64,000 nt of DNA from Pseudomonas lijiangensis (GTDB taxonomy: Bacteria > Pseudomonadota > Gammaproteobacteria > Pseudomonadales > Pseudomonadaceae): the NCBI RefSeq assembly GCF_018968705.1, contig NZ_CP076668.1:1302001-1366000 (forward strand), given 5' to 3'. Positions 17,570 to 26,690 of this stretch are shown here, one piece after another. The stretch's first letter is position 1. The number at the start of each line of letters is the position of its first letter. The position numbers were made by a program, and so were the translations under genes. The notes beneath the pieces are model-generated. The model was given only the letters and a program-made list of their open reading frames with translations, ran no database searches and was not told where the DNA came from.

Positions 17570-17646
17570 GCAAGTAACAAGCTGCAAGCTGCAAGTCAGA
17601 AGCCCGTGTGCTCTTGCTTGTAGCTTGTCGCTTGAAGCTTGCAGCT
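17570..17646. repeat. Imperfect AAGCTGCAAGC palindrome between hom and thrC
   Basis: A left arm rich in AAGCTGCAAGC (17570-17596) can pair with the CTTGTAGCTTGTCGCTTGAAGC region (17614-17645), giving a long imperfect hairpin ending about 20 nt before the thrC start. The unit is iterated within each arm. It is a different family from the GTGGGAG REPs. Confidence 0.7.
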
Positions 17647-17666
17647 CAAACCAAAGGTTTGAAAAA

Positions 17667-19076
17667 ATGCGCTACATCAGTACCCGCGGCCAAGCGCCTG
17701 CGTTGAATTTTGAAGATGTGTTGCTTGCAGGCCTCGCCAGCGATGGCGGCCTGTACGTGCCGGAAAACCTGCCACGTTTCACTCAGGAAGAAATCGCTTC
17801 CTGGGCGGGCCTTCCGTATCACGAACTGGCTTTCCGGGTGATGCGTCCCTTCGTGGATGGCAGCATCCCGGATGCAGACTTCAAGAAGATCCTCGAAGAA
17901 ACCTACGGCGTATTCGCCCACAGTTCGGTTGCGCCGCTGCGTCAGCTGGACGGCAACGAGTGGGTACTTGAGCTGTTTCACGGCCCGACCCTGGCGTTCA
18001 AGGACTTCGCCCTGCAATTGCTCGGTCGTCTGCTGGATTACGTGCTGGCCAAGCGTGGCGAGCGTGTGGTCATCATCGGTGCCACTTCCGGTGATACCGG
18101 CTCTGCGGCGATTGAAGGCTGCCGTCGTTGCGACAACGTCGATATCTTCATCCTGCACCCCAACAAGCGTGTTTCGGACGTTCAGCGCCGCCAGATGACC
18201 ACCATCTTCGGCGACAACATCCACAACATCGCCATCGAAGGCAACTTCGACGACTGCCAGGAAATGGTCAAGGCCAGCTTCGCCGACCAGGGCTTCCTCA
18301 AGGGCACCCGTCTGGTAGCGGTCAACTCGATCAACTGGGCGCGGATCATGGCCCAGATCGTCTACTACTTCCACGCGGCCCTGCAGTTGGGCGGCCCGGC
18401 ACGTTCGGTATCGTTCTCCGTGCCTACCGGCAACTTCGGCGACATCTTCGCCGGTTACCTGGCACGCAACATGGGCCTGCCGGTCAATCAACTGATCGTC
18501 GCCACCAACCGCAACGACATCCTGCACCGCTTCATGAGCGGCAATCAGTACGTCAAGGAAACCCTGCACGCCACACTGTCGCCTTCGATGGACATCATGG
18601 TGTCGTCGAACTTCGAGCGTCTGCTGTTCGATATGCATGGTCGCAGTGGTGCAGCCATTGCCGGTCTGATGGACACCTTCAAGCAGGGTGGCGGTTTCAG
18701 CGTCGATGAAGATCGCTGGACCGAAACACGCAAGCTGTTCGACTCGCTGGCGGTCAGCGACGAGCAGACCTGCGAAACCATCGCCGAAGTGTTCGCGCGC
18801 ACCGGTGAAGTGCTGGATCCGCACACCGCAATCGGCGTCAAGGCCGCTCGCGAGTGCCGTCGTAGCCTCGACACGCCAATGGTGATCCTGGGCACCGCCC
18901 ATCCGGTCAAATTCCCTGAGGCAGTGGAGAAGGCAGGCGTAGGAAAAGCGCTTGAGCTACCTGCACATTTGTCTGATTTGTTCGAGCGCGACGAGCGCTG
19001 CACTGTTTTGCCAAATGACCTCAAAGCCATGCAGGCCTTTGTCAGCCAGCACGGTAACCGCGGAAAACCGTTATAA
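17667..19076 (+). CDS. thrC: Threonine synthase
   Basis: A 469-residue PLP enzyme converting O-phosphohomoserine to threonine. Start MRYISTRGQAPALNFEDVLL at 17667; the longer frame runs into the intergenic palindrome. The PLP lysine is K112 (HGPTLAFKDFALQ) and the phosphate-binding loop GATSGDTGSAAIEG follows. Length and the N-terminal domain fit the long E. coli/yeast-type class. Paired with hom as in other Pseudomonas. Confidence 0.97.
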   Translation: MRYISTRGQAPALNFEDVLLAGLASDGGLYVPENLPRFTQEEIASWAGLPYHELAFRVMRPFVDGSIPDADFKKILEETYGVFAHSSVAPLRQLDGNEWVLELFHGPTLAFKDFALQLLGRLLDYVLAKRGERVVIIGATSGDTGSAAIEGCRRCDNVDIFILHPNKRVSDVQRRQMTTIFGDNIHNIAIEGNFDDCQEMVKASFADQGFLKGTRLVAVNSINWARIMAQIVYYFHAALQLGGPARSVSFSVPTGNFGDIFAGYLARNMGLPVNQLIVATNRNDILHRFMSGNQYVKETLHATLSPSMDIMVSSNFERLLFDMHGRSGAAIAGLMDTFKQGGGFSVDEDRWTETRKLFDSLAVSDEQTCETIAEVFARTGEVLDPHTAIGVKAARECRRSLDTPMVILGTAHPVKFPEAVEKAGVGKALELPAHLSDLFERDERCTVLPNDLKAMQAFVSQHGNRGKPL

Positions 19077-19099
19077 CCGAATCGTTGTGTAACAACTTA

Positions 19100-19128
19100 G
19101 GGCCCGCCACTTGGCGGGCCTTCTCGTT
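19100..19128 (+). terminator. Intrinsic terminator after thrC
   Basis: GGCCCGCC, loop ACTTG, GGCGGGCC, then TTCTCGTTTT. It lies just after the thrC stop and before the kinase gene. Confidence 0.85.
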
Positions 19129-19196
19129 TTCCCGTGCCAAACTTTGGAGGTTTTCGAGTTTCTACGGATGAGTCAGTTGTTGTGAAACGGGCAAGT

Positions 19197-22100
19197 ATGC
19201 AAGGTCTGGTCAGGGTGACCGGCAACCTGATCATTGAACGTGCAGGGCGCACGATTTTATTCCTGCTGTTGCTGTGTCTCGGCCAGATGGCGGGTGCAGC
19301 ACAGAGTCTGCCTTTTACGCTGAGCGCACCTTTTGTGGTGCTGGAGGATCTGCGTCTGGAGGATGCGGATCGCCAGTGGCTGGACCAGCGCAAGGTCTTG
19401 CGGGTCGGCATCGCCATTGCCGACTACGAGCCTGTGGATATCACCAGCGACCGTAATCGCTATCAGGGCATCAGCGCCGATTACCTGAGTCTGATCGGGG
19501 ACAAGCTGAACATGCCGATCCAGGTGACCGGTTTTGCCGAGCGCGAGCATGCCATTGCCGCACTGCGCAGCGGCGCCATCGATATTGTTACCAGCGCCAA
19601 CGGTTTCGAGCGCGGGGTGAAGGGCCTGGAATTCTCCAGCGTCTACATGCCCGATCATTCGGTAGTGGTCACACGAGGCAGTGATCCGGTCCCGTCGCGC
19701 AGGCTGGAAGGTAAAAAAGTCGTATTGCTCGACGGATATGCCGACTCGAAAACCGTTCATGCCACCTATCCCGACAGCGAAATCATTATCGCTCCCAACC
19801 TCTACAGCGCCCTTGAGGCCTTGAGCCAGGGTGAGGTCGACGCCTTTATCGGCAATGAAGTGATCGTGCGTTCCTACAATGCCTTGCGGCCTTACCTGGG
19901 CTTGCAGGTCAAGTTCGAAAGCGCATTGCCGTCAGTAGGTTTTGCGTTTGCCGTGCGCCAGGACGAACAGCGGTTGTTGAGTCTGATAAACCGGGCATTG
20001 AGCAGTCTCGACCCCTCCGTGGGGCGTGAAGTATTGGGGCGATGGACCCAGGGGCTGGGAGCCGATGTGGTCGGGCAACGTATCACGCTCTCTGGCGCGG
20101 AAAGACGCTGGGTTGCCAAGCACCCCAGCGTAACGGTCTCGACCACCCAGCATCCGCCCTATATCTACAAGGACAACAACGGCAATTGGGTCGGCCTCAA
20201 TATCGATGTGCTGGCGCGCATCTCGCGCATGACCGGCCTGCAGTTCGTTCACAAGGAAGTGCCCTCAACCCAGGAAAGCATTGAGGTGTTGAAGGCCGCA
20301 GAGGCCGAGATGAATACAACCCTGGCCGAAAATGCCGAGCGCAGGCAGTTTCTGGATTTCACCTATTCGTTCGGTGGCAATAGCTGGGTCTTTGTGGTGC
20401 GCTCCGACAGCTCTTCGCAAGTGTCCCTCAGCAGCCTGTCCGGGCGAGTACTGGCATTGCCAGCCAGGCATGCGCTGGAGGAGGAGATCCAGCGCAATTT
20501 CCCGAACATCCAGCTTCGACGGGTCCCCACTTATGCCGATGCACGCAAGCTGGTGGAAACCGGGCAGGCCGATGCCACGATCCAGAACGAAGCGGGTGCC
20601 TATCTCTTTCCGCCCGGCAGTTTGAAAGTGGCGCGCGGTGTCGACGGCAAATGGTCTCCCGATCAGTTTTCGGTGATCAAGTCGCAACCCGAATTGCTCA
20701 GCATCCTGAACAAGGCACTGGAGGCGTTTCCGGTAGCCGAGATGCGCTCCATCCGCATGAAGTGGCTGGGCTCTGTCCTGCCTCAGCCGTCGATCTGGAG
20801 CCGGATTCCACAATGGGTGTTCTGGTGGGTGATGCTTGCCCTGTTGCTCGGTGTGGTATCTCTGGCATGGAGCAGCCGCCTCAAGGTACAGATTCGCCAG
20901 CGTCTCAAGGCCGAGCGACAGCTCAACGACCAGTTGGCCTTCAAGCATGCGCTGTTCGATGGCATCCCCAATCCTATTTATGTCCGCGACCTCAAGGGGC
21001 GGCTTATCTCCTGCAACCGCAGCTATGAAGAAAGCTTCGGGATCAGCTTCGAGCAAATGAACGGTCGCCGCCTGATCGATATCGACCTGATTCCACGTTC
21101 GGTGTCCGAGCAGATGCATGCCGACTATCTCAGGCTTCTGGAAACCAGGTGCCCGATATTCGCCGACAGGACCATGGAGCTGTCTGGCAGGCAGGTCGAT
21201 GCATGGCACTGGACCGTTCCTTTCTTTGGTGCCGATGGTCAGTTGCAGGGACTGCTGGGTGGCTGGGTCGATATCACTGAGCGCAAACGGCTGGAGGCGA
21301 GGCTTGAGGAAGCGCTTCGCCATGCGGATCAGGCCAGTGAAGCCAAGAGTGCTTTTCTGGCCAGCATGAGTCACGAGATTCGTACGCCCATGGGCGCCAT
21401 CATCGGTCTGCTGGAGCTGGAGTGTGAACAGGCATTGCGCCGTGGCGAGACGCCTTCTCAAGGTGTGCAGGTGGCGTGTCGGTCGGCCAGGGAGCTTGTC
21501 GCCCTGATTGGCGACAGCCTTGATCTGGCGAGGATCGAGGCGGGCGGTATGCAACTGTCGCTGTCCGTGACCGGGCTTCACTCGTTTTTCGAAGGCATTG
21601 TTCAACTGTTCTCGGCCCAGGCCGCGCAGAAAGGCATAGCGCTGAAACTGGAGTTTGCAGAACAGGCCCATGGCGACTACTGGCTCGACCCGTTACGTCT
21701 GCGCCAGGTGATGCACAACGTGCTGGGCAATGCCCTGAAATTCACACAGCAGGGTTCGGTGGTGATTACCGTCGGCGTGCTTGAAGAACACGGCGAGTCG
21801 TCGCGAATCCACATCAGCGTCCAGGACAGCGGGACAGGTATCGATCCCCATCGCCAGGAGCAGATCTTCCAGCCCTTCATTCAGGCCAGTGACGATATTG
21901 CAGCCCGCTACGGCGGCACCGGGCTGGGGTTGAGCATCTGCCGACAGCTTGTGGAACTGATGAATGGCGACATCAGCCTGCACAGTGAACCGGGGCAGGG
22001 CACCCGAGTGACCGTCAATGTGCCCCTTGCCAGAGTGAAACGCCTGACGAGTGTGCAGAGTGAGCCCCGCCAGCAAGGCCGCAGTGTGGGGGAGCGGAGT

Positions 22101-22811
22101 CTGCATCTGCTGGTGGTAGACGATATGTCAGCCAATCGTCTGGTGCTGACCCAGCAACTGGAGTTTCTCGGCCATCAGGTCGTACCCGCCGAAGGCGGTG
22201 CCCAGGCTCTGACTCTGTGGCGCGAGGGCGCATTCGATGCGGTCATCACGGACTGCAACATGCCGGGCATTACCGGCTACGCACTGACTGAAGCTATCCG
22301 CACTATCGAAGGGCAGGAAAAGCGTGCACGTTGTCCGGTCATTGGCTGTACGGCCAATGCGATGACGGACGAAGGTGAGCGCTGCAGGCGCATCGGCATG
22401 GATGGGTTGCTGGTCAAGCCGCTGTCTCTGGAGCGATTGTCGATGAAGCTGGCAGAGGTTGTCCGCGAGCAGACATTCGATATCCATACCTTGCGGCGCA
22501 TGACCCAGGCCAATGATGAGCAGATACAGCGCCTGCTGGGAGAGTTATGGAAAAACCTGCGTCATGAGCGTGAGGTCATGCAGCCTGCGGTCGGTGCCCA
22601 TGACTGGAAGACCCTGAGTGCTTCGCTTCATCGCCTGAAGGGCGCCGCCTGTCTTGTGGATGCCGTACCGCTGGCCAAGGCCTGCGCCTCGCTCGACGCC
22701 AGTGTGAAGAGTGAGTCCGGTTCGACCTTGAGCGAACACTGGCCGGTGCTGGATGCATCCATCGAAAACCTGCGAGCGGATATTGAATTGCAGTTGGTGC
22801 AGGTGCCCTGA
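19197..22811 (+). CDS. BvgS-type unorthodox hybrid sensor kinase (RocS1/SadS-like)
   Basis: About 1204 residues from the ATG at 19197; in-frame GTGs at 19134 and 19182 are alternatives. In order: a signal/anchor (TILFLLLLCLGQMAGAAQ), two periplasmic SBP_bac_3 domains (about 40-265 and 270-510), a membrane segment near 541-561, PAS (about 590-690), HisKA with H726 (SHEIRTPMGAIIG), HATPase, a receiver with D1019 (ITDCNMPG) and an HPt with H1145 (LHRLKGAACLV). The layout is that of BvgS/RocS sensors. With the adjacent receiver-EAL and LuxR genes it matches the Roc1 (Sad) set of P. aeruginosa, so it probably phosphorylates both. The ligand is unknown. Confidence 0.9.
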   Translation: MQGLVRVTGNLIIERAGRTILFLLLLCLGQMAGAAQSLPFTLSAPFVVLEDLRLEDADRQWLDQRKVLRVGIAIADYEPVDITSDRNRYQGISADYLSLIGDKLNMPIQVTGFAEREHAIAALRSGAIDIVTSANGFERGVKGLEFSSVYMPDHSVVVTRGSDPVPSRRLEGKKVVLLDGYADSKTVHATYPDSEIIIAPNLYSALEALSQGEVDAFIGNEVIVRSYNALRPYLGLQVKFESALPSVGFAFAVRQDEQRLLSLINRALSSLDPSVGREVLGRWTQGLGADVVGQRITLSGAERRWVAKHPSVTVSTTQHPPYIYKDNNGNWVGLNIDVLARISRMTGLQFVHKEVPSTQESIEVLKAAEAEMNTTLAENAERRQFLDFTYSFGGNSWVFVVRSDSSSQVSLSSLSGRVLALPARHALEEEIQRNFPNIQLRRVPTYADARKLVETGQADATIQNEAGAYLFPPGSLKVARGVDGKWSPDQFSVIKSQPELLSILNKALEAFPVAEMRSIRMKWLGSVLPQPSIWSRIPQWVFWWVMLALLLGVVSLAWSSRLKVQIRQRLKAERQLNDQLAFKHALFDGIPNPIYVRDLKGRLISCNRSYEESFGISFEQMNGRRLIDIDLIPRSVSEQMHADYLRLLETRCPIFADRTMELSGRQVDAWHWTVPFFGADGQLQGLLGGWVDITERKRLEARLEEALRHADQASEAKSAFLASMSHEIRTPMGAIIGLLELECEQALRRGETPSQGVQVACRSARELVALIGDSLDLARIEAGGMQLSLSVTGLHSFFEGIVQLFSAQAAQKGIALKLEFAEQAHGDYWLDPLRLRQVMHNVLGNALKFTQQGSVVITVGVLEEHGESSRIHISVQDSGTGIDPHRQEQIFQPFIQASDDIAARYGGTGLGLSICRQLVELMNGDISLHSEPGQGTRVTVNVPLARVKRLTSVQSEPRQQGRSVGERSLHLLVVDDMSANRLVLTQQLEFLGHQVVPAEGGAQALTLWREGAFDAVITDCNMPGITGYALTEAIRTIEGQEKRARCPVIGCTANAMTDEGERCRRIGMDGLLVKPLSLERLSMKLAEVVREQTFDIHTLRRMTQANDEQIQRLLGELWKNLRHEREVMQPAVGAHDWKTLSASLHRLKGAACLVDAVPLAKACASLDASVKSESGSTLSEHWPVLDASIENLRADIELQLVQVP

Positions 22812-22896
22812 TTTTTAGGACTTGTCTTATGGGGCACGTGCGATCGGCCCTCTAGAGTAAGGTCACTTTCACCTCGATGTGATCTGGAAAATGACC

Positions 22897-24174
22897 ATGC
22901 GCGCTCTCAAAGTTCTGATCCTTGAAGACAACCCTTTTCAATTGATGGCTCTGCATCAGATGCTCAATGCCAATCAGGTGTTCCAGGTGTTGGCCGCAGA
23001 CAGCGTCGAAGCGGCCCGGCAGTCGTTGCTCAATCGGGGAGGGGTCGATATCGCCATCTGTGATCTGCAGATGGATGGTGCGGATGGCCTGGATTTGATC
23101 GCTCATCTGGCTCGAAGTGGCCAGGCCCGTGCGCTGATCATTCTCAGCAGTGCTTCGAAGTCGGTGCTCGATGGCGTGGTTCAATTGGCCCGCAGCCAGG
23201 GGCTTGAGGTATTGGGAGGCTTGCAGAAGCCGGCTTCGGCAGCCCGGTTGTACGATTTGCTCCAGGCATATGGGCACTTGCCCCACACTCCGGCTCAAGG
23301 TGCATCGAAGCCTCAACATGTTTTCTGTGCCGGGCAATTGCTTGGTCCGCAAGCCGGCGATGGCAACCTGGATACGCTGTCACTGGCCGAGCAGTGGTTC
23401 GCCTACTTTCAACCCAAGGTCAGTCTCGATGGTGATGTGCTGGGCGTCGAGGCGCTTGTCCGCTGGCAGCATCCCGTGCATGGCCTGTTGGCACCCGGCA
23501 GTTTCATGTCGGTGATTGAAAGCGAAGGACTGGTCGTGTCGTTGACCTGGCGAGTGCTTGAACTGGCTTTGCAATTGTCTGCCGATGTCAGGTTCCGGGA
23601 GGGTGAGGCGTTGCCAGTGGCCGTGAATATTGCACCGCAGGTACTCGAGCAGACGGACTTTGCTACGCGAATCACAGGGCTTCTGGCCCTGTATGAGCTA
23701 CCGGCAAGCATCCTGACCCTGGAAGTGCTCGAGCATGACGCCATGGAACCTCAGGACTGGCAACTTGAGGCGCTGCTGCGTTTGCGCATGCTGGGCTGCA
23801 AGTTGTCCATCGATGACTTCGGGATGGGAGCATCGAACATCCAGCGTCTGTTACAGCTCCCGTTCTGTGAGCTGAAAATCCCGACCGAGTTTGTGCGAGG
23901 CATGGCGGACGACGCTCGCAAGTCGGCTGTCGTCGCCGGGGCGATGTTCATGGCTCGCCGACTGTCGATGGACGTTGTGGTGGAAGGTGTGGAAACCATC
24001 GATGACTTTCACAGCCTGATGGTGCTGGAAACCCCTGCCATTCAGGGCTATTTCATTTCTCGGCCGTTGAGTGCGGCAGACCTGCTGAGCTGGCTTGCCG
24101 AGCGCAAGAGGAACAAGCCGCAGGCGGTAGTCCGCAAGACGGCGGGTCAGGACAGTCCATGTTCCTGCAGATAA
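22897..24174 (+). CDS. rocR: Response regulator with EAL c-di-GMP phosphodiesterase domain (RocR-like)
   Basis: 425 residues from the ATG at 22897 (TGGAAA 6 nt upstream; GTG 22879 and ATG 22891 also possible). The receiver covers residues 1-125 with phosphoacceptor D56 (ICDLQMDG). The EAL domain covers about 165-400. Residues known to bind metal or catalyse in RocR have counterparts: E185 (VEALVRW), N244, E276, D306-D307 (SIDDFG), K327, E363 (VVVEGVET) and Q383. The loop after DDFG reads MGASN rather than the usual TGYSS. An active phosphodiesterase controlled by the neighbouring kinase is inferred. Its 3' end overlaps the convergent LuxR gene by 28 nt. Confidence 0.9.
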   Translation: MRALKVLILEDNPFQLMALHQMLNANQVFQVLAADSVEAARQSLLNRGGVDIAICDLQMDGADGLDLIAHLARSGQARALIILSSASKSVLDGVVQLARSQGLEVLGGLQKPASAARLYDLLQAYGHLPHTPAQGASKPQHVFCAGQLLGPQAGDGNLDTLSLAEQWFAYFQPKVSLDGDVLGVEALVRWQHPVHGLLAPGSFMSVIESEGLVVSLTWRVLELALQLSADVRFREGEALPVAVNIAPQVLEQTDFATRITGLLALYELPASILTLEVLEHDAMEPQDWQLEALLRLRMLGCKLSIDDFGMGASNIQRLLQLPFCELKIPTEFVRGMADDARKSAVVAGAMFMARRLSMDVVVEGVETIDDFHSLMVLETPAIQGYFISRPLSAADLLSWLAERKRNKPQAVVRKTAGQDSPCSCR

Positions 24175-24842
24175 ATGAACAGTGCTGCCTCGTTGCCCAG
24201 ACCCAGCTTGCGCATGGCGCTGACTTTCTGGGCACTGACGGTCTGCTTGCTGCGGTTCAGTTGCGTGGCAATTTCACCGACGGTGTTTCCGGCTGCAAGC
24301 AGGCGAACGACTTCCAGCTCCCTGGGTGACAATTGTTCGAGCGGCTTCAGTCTGTCAGTTCCATGATCCCCGGCCTCCAGCAAAACCCGGTGTACCGAGT
24401 CGGCCATGAACACTTCCTGTCGGCGGATACTCCTGATGGCGGCAGGCAACTCGCTCGCCACGCTGGCCTTGCTCAGTAACCCTTTTACATTGAGCGCCAG
24501 CATCGCCTGGAACAGTCCCGGATTGCTCAATGTTGTCACCACGATAACCGGCAGTTGCGGGAAGTCGCGATGAATGCGCTGCAGCAGGCGCAGGCCATCG
24601 TTCTGCCGTTCGGCAGGCATCATGAAGTCCGTGATCAGCACATCGCATTCATGGTTCTTGAGCATCAGCAGCAGTTCGTTCGGGGTACAGGCCTGTGCCA
24701 CGACATGGGCGGTGTTTTCCTGCTCGATCACCACACGCAGACCGATCAGAAAGATCGGATGGTCATCGGCCAGGATGATGCGCAGGGGATGATCAGCGGA
24801 AGCGTTCAAGGTATTGCTCCATCGGATGGCGGCCAGGGTCAT
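24147..24842 (-). CDS. LuxR/NarL-type response regulator (RocA1-like)
   Basis: 231 residues from the ATG at 24842. A TTG at 24809 preceded by GGAG at 7 nt is a credible alternative start, giving a protein that begins just before HPLRIILADDHPI. The receiver has D72 (LITDFMMP) and a few extra residues before DGLRLL. The C-terminal HTH (QLSPRELEVVRLLAAGNT, QLNRSKQTVSAQK) binds DNA. In P. aeruginosa the equivalent RocA1 activates cupC fimbriae, counteracted by RocR. No fimbrial genes lie in this window, so the target is elsewhere or different. Confidence 0.88.
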   Translation of the reverse strand: MTLAAIRWSNTLNASADHPLRIILADDHPIFLIGLRVVIEQENTAHVVAQACTPNELLLMLKNHECDVLITDFMMPAERQNDGLRLLQRIHRDFPQLPVIVVTTLSNPGLFQAMLALNVKGLLSKASVASELPAAIRSIRRQEVFMADSVHRVLLEAGDHGTDRLKPLEQLSPRELEVVRLLAAGNTVGEIATQLNRSKQTVSAQKVSAMRKLGLGNEAALFIYLQEHGLS

Positions 24843-25092
24843 TGCATACGATGTTGCTGCCTGGGTATCGCCTTGATCTACAGGCGTTCTGTAGGATTCT
24901 TGAGGTAAGTGGTAGTGAATTTTCCTATAGCTATTGAGCCGATCTGAACTCCGGTTTTTTCCCTGTCATATTCCACAGGCATGCTCGGTCATCTGAGCCA
25001 TCCAATGAACCTCGCAGGCGAAAGAACTTTCCGCGCTTGCCGATGGTCAGTGATAAGCACCTTTGCATTCAAACTGTTGAGTGGTGATCCAG

Positions 25093-25371
25093 ATGGAAAA
25101 TATCAGCTTACTGCTAAGCGAAGCGCTGGCTCCCTACCAGGTCAGCCTCAGCCCGGAAGGACTGGTAACACTGAGGGATGCGGCAGGTGCCATTGTGATC
25201 GAGCGCCGTTTCAGCGCCGATCAACTGGGCGATAAACGCCAGCTCACAGATGTCGTGGATGGACTGCACCGGGATTTGATGGTTGCCGAAGGCCGTATCG
25301 AACCTTGCATGATCGCCGCGATGCGCCACGCCGAATCGAGTCGCGGGTTCACCGCGCCGGCTTTTGCCTGA
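25093..25371 (+). CDS. DUF3509-like small protein
   Basis: 92 residues starting MENISLLLSEALAPYQVSLS at 25093; an in-frame GTG at 25081 also exists. SPEGLVTLRDAAGAIVIERR and FSADQLGDKRQLTDVVDGLH resemble the small DUF3509 proteins frequent in Pseudomonas, whose function is unknown. No membrane segment or known motif. It is a single-gene unit followed by a terminator. The family call is from recognition of the pattern only. Confidence 0.65.
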   Translation: MENISLLLSEALAPYQVSLSPEGLVTLRDAAGAIVIERRFSADQLGDKRQLTDVVDGLHRDLMVAEGRIEPCMIAAMRHAESSRGFTAPAFA

Positions 25372-25465
25372 ACGAGCCAGGAACCTTCTTCCTTGCGAGC
25401 GTTCACATAAATTGTGGCAGGTTCGATCATTGTGCTCCGGTGATCGAAAACCTCCCAGGTGTTTG

Positions 25466-25502
25466 CCCCGGGCAGTTCTCCCCTCTGTCCGGGGTTTCTT
25501 TT
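25466..25502 (+). terminator. Intrinsic terminator after the DUF3509-like gene
   Basis: CCCCGGGCAG and CTGTCCGGGG pair over 10 bp (one G-U) around a 9-nt loop, followed by TTTCTTTT. It lies about 95 nt after the stop at 25371. Confidence 0.85.
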
Positions 25503-25557
25503 GTCTGAAATATATCTGCACATCGGTTTACTGCGCTGAATACATTTCGTACAGCAC

Positions 25558-26442
25558 CTAATTCGTCTCGAAGAAGGCCTTGGCATCCTTTATGTACTGC
25601 TCACGCAGCTCGGGGTCCAGCCAGTTTGCATAGAAATTCAACAGGCTGGTTTCGCGCAGCGTGCGCATTTCCCGGTTGATGATTTCCATGGCTTGCCTGC
25701 CTTGCGGGGTGTCGGAGCAGCCAATATGGGTGAATTGGTATTTTGGGGTGTCCTTGACCGGCAGGAAGGCCAGTTCTTCCGGTCTTATCCCCTGGACCAT
25801 GGCCAGGGCGCGGGCTTCTGGCCAATAGCTGATCAGGGCTTGCAGACGTCCCAGTCGCTCCATTTGCAGCAGGCTGCCGACGGCATCGTTGCCATAGTGC
25901 TCGTTCAATTCCTGTCTTGGGGTATGGCTGAGAACTTCGTCTATCACGCTCCCGTAACTGCGCTCGGCAACGACACCCAGCTTGATGCTCTTGCTGTCCA
26001 GCAGCGCCCGCAGGTCGACATGGCCGTCGGCGATGAACGGCGAGAACAGGTGCATATCATCCTTGCGCACCACCAGCCCGTTGCTGAACACGATATAAGT
26101 CGGAATCGAAAACACGATGGTCCTGGCCCGTGCTTCGGTCCACAGCAAGGTGGGATCGCAGGTCAGGTTCGGGTCGTTGAGCATCTGTGTGCCCCGGGCC
26201 CGGTTGACCCGCATCAGCACATGTTCGTACTCGGGCATGCGGGCTGTGAGGACCGGCATGAACAGATCGATGGCGCCCTGGCCCTGATAAGGGCCGGAAA
26301 ACATCGTCACGGGGGGCATGTCCCGCATCAGCCAGATCAATGTCTCTTTGGCCTGGCTGATGGAGGGTAATCCGGATACCACCAGGATCAGCAGCAATCT
26401 GGTCAGACGCGATCCTGCAGACGGCGAGGCGAGAAAAGACAT
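25558..26442 (-). CDS. Periplasmic substrate-binding-like protein (TIGR02285-type)
   Basis: 294 residues with a signal peptide (LLLILVVSGLPSISQA, cleaved near residue 31). ETLIWLMRDMPPVTMFSGPY begins an SBP_bac_3-like fold; LTCDPTLLWTEARARTIVFS and KLGVVAERSYGSVIDEVL are conserved in this group of binding-protein-like orphans. No permease or ATPase gene is adjacent, so a sensing or accessory role is more likely than ABC uptake. The ligand is unknown. Confidence 0.72.
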   Translation of the reverse strand: MSFLASPSAGSRLTRLLLILVVSGLPSISQAKETLIWLMRDMPPVTMFSGPYQGQGAIDLFMPVLTARMPEYEHVLMRVNRARGTQMLNDPNLTCDPTLLWTEARARTIVFSIPTYIVFSNGLVVRKDDMHLFSPFIADGHVDLRALLDSKSIKLGVVAERSYGSVIDEVLSHTPRQELNEHYGNDAVGSLLQMERLGRLQALISYWPEARALAMVQGIRPEELAFLPVKDTPKYQFTHIGCSDTPQGRQAMEIINREMRTLRETSLLNFYANWLDPELREQYIKDAKAFFETN

Positions 26443-26482
26443 TCTCTGGTTTCATCCCGAAAAATAATATTCAAGTGAACGG

Positions 26483-26547
26483 ACCGTGATTGGATCGTTA
26501 TCGTCACGGTTGCGTCACAAGTGCTTTGAATCCTGACATCAATGTCA
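26483..26547. promoter_or_regulatory. Palindromes upstream of the divergent binding-protein and yaeQ genes
   Basis: ACCGTGA (26483-26489) and TCACGGT (26504-26510) form a spaced inverted repeat. TGACATCAATGTCA at 26534-26547 is a perfect 6-2-6 palindrome. Both lie in the 248-nt divergent region and look like operator sites, but no regulator can be named. Confidence 0.35.
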
Positions 26548-26690
26548 ACAGAGCCGCTTTTGCTGAAGGCTTAAGTTGCATCAATGTGCGCCATCAGGCC
26601 AGTGTATTTTGCGTGCCGGGGCAATGAGGTCGTTCCACGGGCCGGTATCGGTTAGACTTGCGCCTTTTCCCCGACTCTAGAAGCCCGTTC

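Noticed and set aside
16253..17587. A 444-codon minus-strand open frame over hom
   Set aside because: Antisense shadow with repetitive low-quality composition; hom is intact on the plus strand.
25372..25557. Possible small RNA gene between the DUF3509-like and binding-protein genes
   Set aside because: A strong terminator exists, but no promoter with acceptable spacing was found; the stretch is more simply the 3' UTR of the upstream gene.
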